51,424 nucleotides of DNA from CAZHGD01 sp964531735 (GTDB lineage: Bacteria; Armatimonadota; UBA10988): NCBI GenBank assembly GCA_964531735.1, contig CAZHGD010000039.1:1-51424 (forward strand), given 5' to 3'. Every line of letters begins with the position of its first letter. Positions within the stretch are counted from its first letter, which is position 1. Both the position numbers and the translations under genes were made by a program. Below are positions 1 through 7,841 of this stretch, piece by piece. A model generated the notes under the pieces. It searched no databases, was not told the origin of the DNA, and saw nothing but the letters and a program-made list of their open reading frames with translations.

Positions 1-43
1 CATTGCCGCCCGAGACCAGTTGGCGGCGTGACCACGACGCGGG

Positions 44-80
44 TTTTCGAAGGAGCGGCGAAGCCGCGTATCGAAGGGCC
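44..80 (-). repeat. REP-like palindromic unit, left copy
   Basis: The core hairpin at 55-67 reads GCGGC-GAA-GCCGC (5-bp stem, 3-nt loop). Bases 67-80 are the reverse complement of 105-118 with 13 of 14 matches, so this is the left half of a head-to-head pair. Repetitive extragenic palindromes often sit like this in non-coding DNA next to transposase remnants. Whether other copies exist in the genome cannot be seen from this window. Confidence 0.5.
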
Positions 81-104
81 GCACGACAGTGCTGGTCCGG
101 CGAT

Positions 105-149
105 GGCCCCTCGATACGGCGCTTCGCGCCTACTCGGGGCAAGCCCGAG
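105..149 (+). repeat. REP-like palindromic unit, right copy
   Basis: The core hairpin at 118-130 reads GGCGC-TTC-GCGCC. It is followed at once by a second hairpin, CTCGGG-GCAAG-CCCGAG, at 133-149. The first 14 bases mirror the left copy at 67-80 with one mismatch. Together the two units form a BIME-like inverted pair separated by about 24 bp. Bases 150-284 downstream show no convincing coding signal. Confidence 0.5.
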
Positions 150-284
150 GTATGGGCTGGAATCAGTGTGGTCTGGCACTAGCTCTGGCGACGCCTGCCC
201 CTGTGGCTGCGGCGCGGCCTCCACTTCAGCCCCGTCCACAGCGCCGCACGGCGCCGGAAACCAGTATCATGTCACCTGGTTTCT

Positions 285-823
285 GAGGTCGGGGCCGAGG
301 ACGAGCACCGCGTCGGTCTGAAGCCGATCGAGCGACGGGTGTGGTCGCCGGTGGGCCGGCGGCCGTTGGCGCCGGCGCCCGAGCGTTGTGAGTGGACCGG
401 CGTGGGGGCTTCGTGGAGCCGGCCAGCGGGCGCACCTTCTGGCAGATCCTGCCGACGGTGAACGTGGCGGTGTGCTCGCTGGCGCTGGCTGAGTTCGCCA
501 ACGAGATGGGGCTGGGGCCGGACCAGCACATCGTGCTGGTGCTGGACGGCGCCGGTTGGCACACGGGCGGCGAGTTGGTCGTTCCGGACGGTCTACACCT
601 GGTGTTCCAGCCGGCCTACAGTCTCGAGTTGCAGCCGGCGGAGCGGCTGCGGCCGCTGACCAACGAGGCGCTGGCGGACCGGCACTTCAAGACCATCGAT
701 GGGCTGGAGTTGGCGCTCTGTTGGCGCTGCCGGGCGTTGGCGGAGCAGACCGAGCGGGTCTGCGCCCTCACCTGCTACCACTGGTGGCCGCAGGACCCGC
801 GCGGCGCGAGTCGGGCATCATGA
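285..823 (+). pseudogene. IS630-family transposase remnant, frameshifted
   Basis: This is the DDE half of an IS630/Tc1-like transposase that once catalysed cut-and-paste transposition. In the frame of base 285 it reads AEDEHRVGLKPIERRVWSPVG, trimmed here to its key part DEHRVGL..RRVWSP, which matches the region around the first catalytic acidic residue in this family. The reading then moves to the frame of base 392 near 390-405, where GGFVEPASGRTFW continues the alignment. The second-Asp block LVLDGAGWHTG (about 538-570) and the third-acidic block FQPAYSLELQPAE (about 604-645) follow; the family consensus is LPPYSPELNPIE. A TGA at 389-391 lies just before the GTG at 392, so one continuous protein is impossible. 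The N-terminal helix-turn-helix part is missing. An 8-bp inverted repeat (GAAACCAG/CTGGTTTC, 257-283) flanks the left edge, but terminal repeats cannot be confirmed. Confidence 0.8.
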
Positions 824-836
824 TCGGGTACCACCG

Positions 837-995
837 GTCACCTTCGTGGACGACCGCGCCGCGGCGAGGCTGCTCATCCACGATCCCGGCGACGAGGTGG
901 TCCATTTCGAGCAATCGGTGCAACTCGCCCTGGCCCTGATGCAGGCCGGCCGGCCCGTGGAGATGCTCCCCGCGCCCGGCGCCGGACACGGCTTC
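837..995 (+). pseudogene. C-terminal scrap of an S9 (DPP IV-type) peptidase
   Basis: The frame starting at 837 encodes about 53 residues that look like the last catalytic segment of an S9 prolyl oligopeptidase/dipeptidyl peptidase. The block GDEVVHFEQS corresponds to the catalytic-Asp segment (family pattern GxxDDxVHFxxS), and PGAGHGF carries the catalytic His. The nucleophile Ser domain and the propeller are absent, and no start codon belongs to it. It abuts the transposase remnant, which suggests deletion or rearrangement. The rest of 824-1195 contains nothing else I can identify. Confidence 0.55.
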
Positions 996-1195
996 GCCGA
1001 CAGCCCGACAACCCCTGGCAGCAACGCACCTGGCCGGTCGCGCTCGCCTGTCTGGCGCGTCATCGGCGGCCGTAAGCGCGAAGCGGCGCCCGTACCTGGC
1101 AGTCGCGCGAGTCCGGTTTCGGCACCTGGTTCGCCGACGCCGCCCGCCCCGCCAAACGCTGGCTACGCCCCGGCCCAAAGGAAGCAGAAGGGCCT

Positions 1196-1214
1196 GGCTC
1201 CCTCGTCGGGAGCC
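1196..1214 (+). promoter_or_regulatory. hairpin directly upstream of the lipoprotein ribosome binding site
   Basis: GGCTCCC-TCGTC-GGGAGCC forms a perfect 7-bp stem with a 5-nt loop. It ends one base before the strong ribosome binding site AAGGAGG of the lipoprotein gene at 1228. It could be a leftover terminator of vanished upstream DNA, although no T-run follows, or an mRNA 5' structure affecting translation. The structure is visible; any function is inference. Confidence 0.35.
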
Positions 1215-1227
1215 GAAGGAGGACCAC

Positions 1228-1911
1228 ATGCGGTATCTAGCTTGCGGGCTGCTGGCGCTGTCCGCACTGACGCTGGCTGGTTGCGGCAGCAGCCGGCTGG
1301 TGCCCGCCTCGCCAACCGACCTCGGGTCGGCGCGCGTTGCGCTGGACCGACTGGTACCGAGCAACACGGCACTCGTCACAGTCACCGTGTGGCAGGGCAG
1401 CGCAGAGCGGGCGTGCCAGACGGTCACCCGACCAGCGGCCAGCGCTGCTTTCGACAGCCTGCCGGTCGGCGGAGACTACTGGGTGGCGGCGGAGGCCCGG
1501 GCGACCGAGGACGGCCTGCCCATCAGCGCGGGTAGGTCCACGACCTTCACCGTCGCAGCGGGGCAGACCGCGACCGTCGCCGTCGAGTTGGCGTCGACGG
1601 TCGCCACCTGCCAGGTGGCCTCGACCGCGGGCGCGCACCTCGTCGGCCTCGGCGCCCGGCTCACGCTAACGGCACTGGCCTTCGACGCGCTGGGGCGCCA
1701 GCTCGACATAGTCGACTGGTCCTGGACCGTGAGCCCCGGGGTCGCCGGCCTGGAGACCGATCACGCGTCAGCAGCAGTTCTCGGCCTGGCGGTAGGCTCC
1801 GCCCAGGTCACGGCCACCGTCACCGGCACGGGCATCTCGGCCACGTCGTCGGTGGAAGTGCAGGCCGGCGCGGTCGCGGTCGTACTCTCTCGCGTAAGGG
1901 GGCCTCGATGA
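1228..1911 (+). CDS. lipoprotein with bacterial Ig-like (BIG2-type) region
   Basis: A 227-residue predicted lipoprotein of unknown function. Residues 1-19 are a lipoprotein signal peptide with lipobox LAGC, so Cys19 should be lipidated. Residues 35-115 look like a carboxypeptidase-regulatory or Ig-like beta sandwich. Residues 125-220 resemble a BIG2-like domain, with SWTVSPGVAGL, a VLGLAVGSAQVTATV core and a closing VEV strand. The start is well supported: AAGGAGG lies 5 nt before ATG. Its TGA overlaps the ATG of the next lipoprotein gene (ATGA at 1908-1911), so the two were translationally coupled. Neighbouring DNA is full of mobile-element scraps. No enzymatic motif is present; a role as a cell-surface binding protein is a guess. 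Confidence 0.75.
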   Translation: MRYLACGLLALSALTLAGCGSSRLVPASPTDLGSARVALDRLVPSNTALVTVTVWQGSAERACQTVTRPAASAAFDSLPVGGDYWVAAEARATEDGLPISAGRSTTFTVAAGQTATVAVELASTVATCQVASTAGAHLVGLGARLTLTALAFDALGRQLDIVDWSWTVSPGVAGLETDHASAAVLGLAVGSAQVTATVTGTGISATSSVEVQAGAVAVVLSRVRGPR

Positions 1912-2930
1912 ACAGGTACCTGCTGCTGGCTCTGGCTCCGTTCGCGCTCGCCGGCTGTGGCGGCGGACCGAGTAGCCCCACCGGTTCGGTCACGGTGGCC
2001 GTGCATTGGCCCGGAAGGCTGATCCCAGCCGCCTCGCAGAGCCTGCTCGTCCGAGTCGTGGACTCACACGCGCAGACGGTGGCCGAGGCCCTGATCCGCA
2101 GGCCAGACACGACGGCCCGGATCGAGAACCTGCCTTGCTGGCCGCTGACGATCGCGGCCAGCGCGCTGCCGAGCGCCGATGGATCGGGCGTCGCCTTGTC
2201 CACCGGCACCTGCCAGGTTACGCCCCAGCCTGGCCAGATGGTGCCCGTCGCCCTCAGTCTGGCGACGACCGTCCACCGCATCAGCCTGGCCGACAGCCTG
2301 CTGCTGCGGCGCTTCCTGGGTTACGGTCTGGACCAGCGCACGCCCGCTGAGAGCGGGCCGCGCAAGACCCGCCAGCCGATGCCGGTGGAGGTGTTCGACC
2401 TGGTCTTTCAGCACGTCCTGGCGCAGTGCTTGGAGCGCGGGCCGCGACCGCTGGCGGTGGCGCAGAACACGCCGCAGACCCTCCGCTCTCGCGCCCGGCA
2501 GAAGCAAACGTCCGGTCGTCGGAAGGACGGCCGTGACACCTGTCCAAGTCGCGGCCAACGACGAGACGCGCCATGGCTGTTGAGATCAGGCAAATGGACA
2601 CCGATGTGGTGCTGCTGCGGCTGGGCGACCGGGCCGATCTGCGCGGCGCCGATCTGGAGCGGGCCGAGCTTCCCAAAGCCGACCTGCGCAAGGCCGACCT
2701 GTCCATGGCCAACCTGCGCGAGGCCAACTTGGCCGGTGCCTGGCTCACCGACGCCCAACTCACCGGTGCCGATCTGTCCGGCGCCAACTTGGTCCGGGCC
2801 GGCCTGCTCGGCGCCGACCTTAGCAGGGCCGACCTGTCAGGCGCCAAGATGGACGAGATCCATCTGGCCACTGCCACTATGGACCGGACCAAGTTCGGCC
2901 GTGGGGCGAAGCTTCGCAAGGCCTTCCTGA
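1908..2930 (+). pseudogene. lipoprotein gene disrupted by transposase-derived sequence
   Basis: The first 120 residues are a bona fide lipoprotein start: signal peptide with lipobox LAGC (Cys17), then a beta-sandwich-like stretch resembling that of the upstream gene to which it is coupled by an ATGA overlap. From about residue 125 the same frame becomes transposase-like (SLADSLLLRRFLGYGLDQ, KTRQPMPVEVFD), and after residue 180 it degenerates into low-complexity translation. Beyond 2573 the open frame overlaps the pentapeptide-repeat gene in a different frame and is not meaningful. The original lipoprotein probably ended near 2285 before an insertion or deletion removed its tail. A functional chimera is possible but unlikely. 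Confidence 0.55.
2283..2441 (+). mobile_element. DUF772/IS1182-like transposase fragment
   Basis: About 53 residues resemble the N-terminal DUF772 region of IS1182/IS5-group transposases: LLLRRFLGYGLDQRTP corresponds to the usual FLGYxLDExxPDHS segment, followed by KTRQPMPVEVFDLVFQHVL, which matches the TRQRLPLEVFExVF helix. The DDE catalytic core is missing and no terminal repeats or target duplication are visible. The fragment is fused in frame to the lipoprotein upstream. The short stretch 2442-2572 has no recognisable coding content. Confidence 0.6.
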
Positions 2931-3400
2931 GCACGGCTGGCCTGCGCGGCGCGGACCTGCGCGAGGCCGACCTGAGCGGGGCCGACCTCAAGGAGGCCGA
3001 CTTGGCCGGCGCCAGCTTGGTCGAGGCCAATCTCGGCCGGGCGTGGCTCGTGAAGGCCGACCTCAGCGGCGCGCAACTCCTTGGCGCCGACCTCGCCGGC
3101 GCTCAGCTCGCGTGGGCCGACCTGTCACAGGCGGTGCTTCACGGGGCCAACCTGAGCGGTGCCAACCTCTCCGGTGCCGACCTCCGCGGAGCCCGGCTGG
3201 ACAGTTTCGCCGACCGTAGCGGCGCCAGGCTCAGCGCCGCTGACCTCGCCAGCGCAATCCTCGACGACGTGATCACTGACCGCCACACACGCTGGCCGCC
3301 GGGCCACCGCTTGGCACGGCCGCCGGCGGCCGACGATGAGCCTGGCGCAACTGCACCGCGCCGCGGCTGCCTGGTCGGCTGGCTGCGGCCGCGCCGATGA
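2573..3400 (+). CDS. pentapeptide-repeat protein
   Basis: A 275-residue protein built almost entirely of A(D/N)LxxA pentapeptide repeats, which fold as a right-handed quadrilateral beta-helix. Two blocks are visible, residues about 20-92 and 123-215, separated by a degenerate linker around MDEIHLATATMDRTKF. The centre position is almost always Leu. The last 60 residues leave the repeat pattern and are Arg/Pro-rich. There is no signal peptide or membrane segment, so it is probably cytosolic. Some family members mimic DNA and inhibit gyrase (MfpA, Qnr); nothing here proves that role. It sits alone at the end of a patch of mobile-element remnants. The ATG at 2573 has only a weak ribosome binding site. 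Confidence 0.85.
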   Translation: MAVEIRQMDTDVVLLRLGDRADLRGADLERAELPKADLRKADLSMANLREANLAGAWLTDAQLTGADLSGANLVRAGLLGADLSRADLSGAKMDEIHLATATMDRTKFGRGAKLRKAFLSTAGLRGADLREADLSGADLKEADLAGASLVEANLGRAWLVKADLSGAQLLGADLAGAQLAWADLSQAVLHGANLSGANLSGADLRGARLDSFADRSGARLSAADLASAILDDVITDRHTRWPPGHRLARPPAADDEPGATAPRRGCLVGWLRPRR

Positions 3401-3584
3401 GACCCGAGTGGGCGCGGAGCGGGGCCAGCGCTCAGACCGGTCCGGCGTCGCGCTCGGGGGCTGGCTGCAACCAGGCCGTGCCTTGCGCTGCCGGCCCGGT
3501 GCGGCACGCTCGCAATGGACACGTGATGTCCGAGCACACGACCGATCTACCGTGCCCCGCCTTCTGCTGTGCCGTCCGCCCCGC

Positions 3585-6500
3585 CTACCGCCCACCCGCC
3601 GCCACGGTCCGCACCATCTCGCGGCTGGCGCCGTCAGCGCGCACCTGCACCGTTACGCGGCCGGGCGGCACCGTGGCCACGAACCGGCCGTCGGCCGCCA
3701 CCGGCGTCGGCTTGCCGTTGACGGCGATCTGCGTGCCAGGCGCGGTCAGGCCGGTGACACGCAGCCCGTCACCCAGCGGTGCCACCTGCCAGACGCAACG
3801 CGGCGTGGCACCGGCAGCGGCGATGGCCGCCGCCACCTCGCGCCGCAGCGCCAGCAGCCGCGCCGGGTCACGCTCGTAGACCGTGCCGCTGGTCACCGCG
3901 CGCGCGGCCAGTTCGCGGGGCCACTGCTCGGCGTCGAACTCGCCCTCGCGCGCGCCGAGCGCCTGGGCCGCCTCGCGCTGGCGCTGGCCGAGCAGCCACA
4001 GGTACTCGTAGTCCTCCATGCTCTCGCGCATCATCTCCCAACGCAGGCTGCCGATGATCTCGCGGCGGCGCGGGTCGGGGTAGACCACGTAGTTGTCGCC
4101 GGGCGCGAGCTGCGCCGGTGGGTCGTACGGGTCGCCGTCCCACCAGGCCCAGGCCCAGCGGTCGTAGCCGTCGGCACCCAGCGCGTAGCTCATCTGGTTG
4201 ATGATGCGGTGCTTGAGCAACGGGTAGTCGATGAGCCGGCTGGGGTACTGACCGCGCGGCATCCAGCAGGTGTAGAACCAGACCATCTGCCCGGGCTTCC
4301 GCGCGGCGGCGAAGTAGGCGCGGTGGCGGTCGAACCAGTCGAGTTGCGGGTTCATGATCTCCAGGTGGCCCGCCAGGCCCAGCGTCTGGATCGACTCGAA
4401 GCGCTTCAGCCGCGGCGCGCAGTCGCGGACGAACTGCGTCAGGCGGAGATAGGCGTCACGGCTGGCGTCGATCGGTTCATCTTGTAGTCGCGTGTAGAAC
4501 CGGTCCAGCAGGCCGACCTGCGCCAGGTGCTGCTCCAGAGCCGCCAGGAACGGGCGCGCGAAGGCCTTGAACTGGTCTGCATCGGTCGAGACGCGCGGGA
4601 TGGAGTGGGCCGCATCGACCTGGCCGCGCTCGTCGTACACCGGGCAGCCGTGGAAGAAGATCTCCTTGGTGTCCCAGCCGTCGCGCCCGGCGAAACACAT
4701 GCTCTCGACGAGGTACCGACCGTGCGGATAGGTCTCGCGAATCGCCGTCAGCCAGCGATCCAGCTCGGTGTAGTCGTAGCGGTATTCGCCCGCGGCGGTG
4801 CGGGTGGTGCGGACCAGCGCGAAGGCCGAATCGTCGATGCAGACGACGTTCTCGCGGTGCTCGGCGCGGTCACGCAACGCCATCTTGATGATCCGCCAGC
4901 GCTCCTCCTCGCTGCCGGTGGTGCCGTAGTGCTTCAGCAGATACGCCCACCCCGACCCGCCGTGCCCGAACCACAGGTGCGACTCGTCCGGCAGCGCAAA
5001 CGGATACACGGTCAGCCGCAATGGCACGTTCAGCGTGCCGAGCGCGGTGTGGAGCCGCACGGCACCGGCGTAGGCCCCGGGCCGGGCGTCACGCGGCACC
5101 TTCACCGACACCCACACCGGCTGCGTGCGGCCGGCGGTCAGTTCGCAGTCGTCGTCGGTGAGCAGTGGGTCGGGGAACCACCCGGGCGCCGGGCGGGCGC
5201 GCTCCGCGGGCGGCATGTCCGGGCTGCCCACCGGTACCGGCACGTAGCCGACGAAGTACGTGCGCAGATTGGCCGCGGGAATGACGCCGCCGGGGCCGCG
5301 CAACTCGGAGACGGACACGCGGACGCGCCCGAGGTCCTCGGTGGGCCGCAGCGCCAGTTGCGCGGCCTCGACCTCGTTGCCCGCCGCCTCCAGTGCCAGC
5401 GTCAGTTCGCCGCGCTCGCGCGGCGGCTCGGTGTCCTGGAACAGGCTGTCCATCATCGACACCGGCCAGACGTGGAGCCGCTGGCCGAGCAACTGCGCCG
5501 CCGGGCACAGGAGCACCGGCTCACCGGGCCGGCCGAGTTGCCCGTCCAGGTAGCCCGGCGCCGTCACCACGGTCTCGTCGCCGGTACCCGACCGGCTGGC
5601 TGAGGTGACCGGCTGCCCGGTGACCGCATCGACGGCCACCGACGCCGTCGCGGTGGGGTGCTCGTAGCTGACCTGCCAGAACGCCAGCATCGGTGACGCC
5701 TGCCCGGTAGCGCTGTACAGCCGGGCGCGCAGCGCCAAGACCGGCGCTCGCAGCGCGCCGAGGTCGGCCCCGTCGGCCGCACCAGCCAGCAGCACTTGCC
5801 CGGCACCATCGAGCACGTCCACCGCCACACTGGTGCCCGGCGGTGTGCCCGCGGCATACGATAGCCGCCCCCAGCGGTAGTCGACGCCGGGCGGGCAGAC
5901 CAGCGGCGCGGAGACGATCAGCCCGTCCGGTGCGTAGCCTTCGTCGGTGACCTCGAAGACGTCGATCTGCACCGCGGCCGACTTCGCGGCGGCGTGCTTC
6001 CGTCCGGTGCAACGCACGGTCACCGTGTGCGCGCCGCCCTGCGGGCACTCGGCCAGGTCGAGCCGCCGGTTCGGCGTCCAGGCGCAGGCCAGGTCCAGTT
6101 CGCGCGGCCGGCCACCGTCGAGCGCAATCTCCAGCACGCCCAGGTCGGGATTGCCGGGCGCGTAGCCGCCCAGGTAGCGCCCGGTGAACCGAATGGTCAG
6201 CGCCGCACCCGCCTGCTCGCACCGCGCGGCCGTCCAGCCGCCTGCCGAGCGGACGAACCGGCGGTCGGCCACCGTGAACCACTCCCGCGACCGGCGCCGC
6301 GCCAAGCGGGCGCCGCCCGGCCCGGTCTGCACGCGGTTGAGCACCTGCTGGCGCTGCCCGCGCGACCAGTCGTCGCTCCACCGCCGCTGCGGCGGCGTGG
6401 GCGGCGCCGCCGGCTGTGAGCGCAGCGACAGGCTGACCACCTGGGCGTCCTCGCGCCCCTTCGCGCCGACGGCGGTCACGGCCAGGAACGCGTCGCGCGC

Positions 6501-7238
6501 GGCCGGCACCTCGGTGCGCGTCGCCTCGGGCTTCAGTTCGGCCACTCGCTCGGCGGCGCCGATCTCGGCGAACGGCTGGCGCGCCCGGTAGACGCGGAAC
6601 GCGGTCACCTCGGCCGCCTTGGGCCAGGCCGACCAGTCCAGCGCCACGCCGTCGGCGCCGCTCGGCGAGAGCTTCAGACCGGACACGGGCGGCGGCGGCA
6701 GCAGCGGCGCCAGATCGATATCGTCGAACCACACCACGCCGCGGTTGGCCGCGCGGGTGAATAGGTGGAGTTGCAGGTAGCGCGTGCCCGGCGGCGGCGT
6801 GAAGTCCACCGACAGCAACGTCCAGTCGTGGTCACCGGTCAGCGCCTTCGGCGCCACGCCGTCGATCCAGCGGTTGTCGGCCGCGAGCAGGCCGACGTCG
6901 AAGCCGGCCTCGACCGGCCCGAGCCCCTGCGTCCGCACCCAGGCCGAAGCGCGGTAGTCCAGCCCCGGCTGGCAGTCCACCCGCTGCAACCCGACACCGC
7001 GGTTGTCGCGCCCGTTGAGCCGCAGGCTGTGCCGTCCCGTATGCGCCACGGTGGTATCGACGCCGAACGCGCTGAGCCCGCTGCCCTTGGGCGCTTCGTA
7101 CCAGGTGTGTCCGGCGACCGACCACCCCACGTCGCCTTGCTCGAAGCCCGGGTTGCGCAGCAGGTTGGCGGCCCGGGCGGGCAGCCCGGCGGCCAACGCC
7201 AGTGCGAACAGCGGTGCGACGCGCCGGAAGATAGCCAT
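3585..7238 (-). CDS. large secreted GH123/DUF4091-like glycoside hydrolase
   Basis: A 1217-residue exported protein. Residues 1-23 form a signal peptide ending in ARA-A. Residues 25-178 look like a carbohydrate-binding jelly roll (NLLRNPGFEQGD near the start, VWFDDIDL at the end). A fibronectin-like segment (about 185-275) and a second discoidin-like beta region (about 315-430) follow. Residues 610-745 are the beta-sandwich that precedes DUF4091. The DUF4091/GH123-type TIM barrel occupies about 750-1095. RLQDEPID carries an Asp920-Glu921 pair matching the catalytic D-E of GH123 N-acetylhexosaminidases, and EDYEYLWLL closes the domain. A short Ig-like tail follows. Substrate cannot be read off; family knowledge suggests N-acetylhexosamine-containing glycans. 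It is divergent from the peroxiredoxin gene at 7333. Confidence 0.8.
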   Translation of the reverse strand: MAIFRRVAPLFALALAAGLPARAANLLRNPGFEQGDVGWSVAGHTWYEAPKGSGLSAFGVDTTVAHTGRHSLRLNGRDNRGVGLQRVDCQPGLDYRASAWVRTQGLGPVEAGFDVGLLAADNRWIDGVAPKALTGDHDWTLLSVDFTPPPGTRYLQLHLFTRAANRGVVWFDDIDLAPLLPPPPVSGLKLSPSGADGVALDWSAWPKAAEVTAFRVYRARQPFAEIGAAERVAELKPEATRTEVPAARDAFLAVTAVGAKGREDAQVVSLSLRSQPAAPPTPPQRRWSDDWSRGQRQQVLNRVQTGPGGARLARRRSREWFTVADRRFVRSAGGWTAARCEQAGAALTIRFTGRYLGGYAPGNPDLGVLEIALDGGRPRELDLACAWTPNRRLDLAECPQGGAHTVTVRCTGRKHAAAKSAAVQIDVFEVTDEGYAPDGLIVSAPLVCPPGVDYRWGRLSYAAGTPPGTSVAVDVLDGAGQVLLAGAADGADLGALRAPVLALRARLYSATGQASPMLAFWQVSYEHPTATASVAVDAVTGQPVTSASRSGTGDETVVTAPGYLDGQLGRPGEPVLLCPAAQLLGQRLHVWPVSMMDSLFQDTEPPRERGELTLALEAAGNEVEAAQLALRPTEDLGRVRVSVSELRGPGGVIPAANLRTYFVGYVPVPVGSPDMPPAERARPAPGWFPDPLLTDDDCELTAGRTQPVWVSVKVPRDARPGAYAGAVRLHTALGTLNVPLRLTVYPFALPDESHLWFGHGGSGWAYLLKHYGTTGSEEERWRIIKMALRDRAEHRENVVCIDDSAFALVRTTRTAAGEYRYDYTELDRWLTAIRETYPHGRYLVESMCFAGRDGWDTKEIFFHGCPVYDERGQVDAAHSIPRVSTDADQFKAFARPFLAALEQHLAQVGLLDRFYTRLQDEPIDASRDAYLRLTQFVRDCAPRLKRFESIQTLGLAGHLEIMNPQLDWFDRHRAYFAAARKPGQMVWFYTCWMPRGQYPSRLIDYPLLKHRIINQMSYALGADGYDRWAWAWWDGDPYDPPAQLAPGDNYVVYPDPRRREIIGSLRWEMMRESMEDYEYLWLLGQRQREAAQALGAREGEFDAEQWPRELAARAVTSGTVYERDPARLLALRREVAAAIAAAGATPRCVWQVAPLGDGLRVTGLTAPGTQIAVNGKPTPVAADGRFVATVPPGRVTVQVRADGASREMVRTVAAGGR

Positions 7239-7332
7239 GGCAGAGCCCCTCGCGGTGGTGGAGGCGTGACGACCCGCGCAACTGCGCCCGCATTCGGCGC
7301 ACCTGTGAGCTGTCCTGCATTATGCTGACCCT

Positions 7333-7788
7333 ATGCTGGCACGGCGGACCATGGCGCCGGACTTCGTACTGCCGAACCAGGACGGCCGTCAGGTCAGCCT
7401 GGGTGACCTGCTGGGTGGCGGGCTGGTGCTCTACTTCTACCCCGCCGACTTCACGCCGGGCTGCACCGCCGAGGCCTGTCACTTCCGCGAGCGGCACGAG
7501 GAGCTACTCGCCGCCGGGCTGACGCTGGCCGGCATCAGCCCGCAGGGCGTCGCTTCGCACGCCCGGTTTCGCGACCAGCACCACCTGCCGTTCGACCTGC
7601 TGTCCGACCCCGAACGAGACGTCGTTCGCGCCTACGATGCCCTCGGGCCGTTCGGCCTCGGCGTGCGCCGCATCACCTACCTGGTCGAGCCCGACGGCCG
7701 CATTGCGGACGCCGTGCTGGCCGATGTCCGCGTCGGGCGGCACTTCCGGTTCGTCGCCGAGGTGATTGCCCGGCGCACCCCGCGCTGA
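7333..7788 (+). CDS. bcp: peroxiredoxin, Bcp/PrxQ type
   Basis: Thiol peroxidase of 151 residues that should reduce hydroperoxides in the cytoplasm with thioredoxin-like donors. The family signature APDFVLPNQDG opens the thioredoxin fold. The peroxidatic Cys lies in YPADFTPGCTAEAC, and the second Cys five residues on is the resolving partner typical of Bcp/PrxQ. The later block FDLLSDPERDVVRAYDALG and the strand RITYLVEPDGRI complete the fold; length is normal. A TATGCT hexamer at 7321-7326 lies only 6 nt before the ATG, which could mean a leaderless transcript, or the true start may be the internal Met of MAPDF. It is divergent from the GH123-like gene. Confidence 0.9.
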   Translation: MLARRTMAPDFVLPNQDGRQVSLGDLLGGGLVLYFYPADFTPGCTAEACHFRERHEELLAAGLTLAGISPQGVASHARFRDQHHLPFDLLSDPERDVVRAYDALGPFGLGVRRITYLVEPDGRIADAVLADVRVGRHFRFVAEVIARRTPR

Positions 7789-7841
7789 GCGCGGCAGGAG
7801 CCGTCGGCGAGGCCCAGAACAGACCCTCTGGAGCAGCCGAC

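Noticed and set aside
257..283. 8-bp inverted repeat as IS630 terminal repeat
   Set aside because: Both arms lie on the same side of the transposase remnant, so they are not the two ends of one element.
2281..3030. Repeat-like antisense frame opposite the pentapeptide gene
   Set aside because: Its SALRSAP-type repetition is simply the complement of the pentapeptide codons.
2573..3215. Possible tandem DNA repeat array or CRISPR
   Set aside because: The periodicity is 15 nt and comes from pentapeptide codons; there are no spacers or constant repeats.
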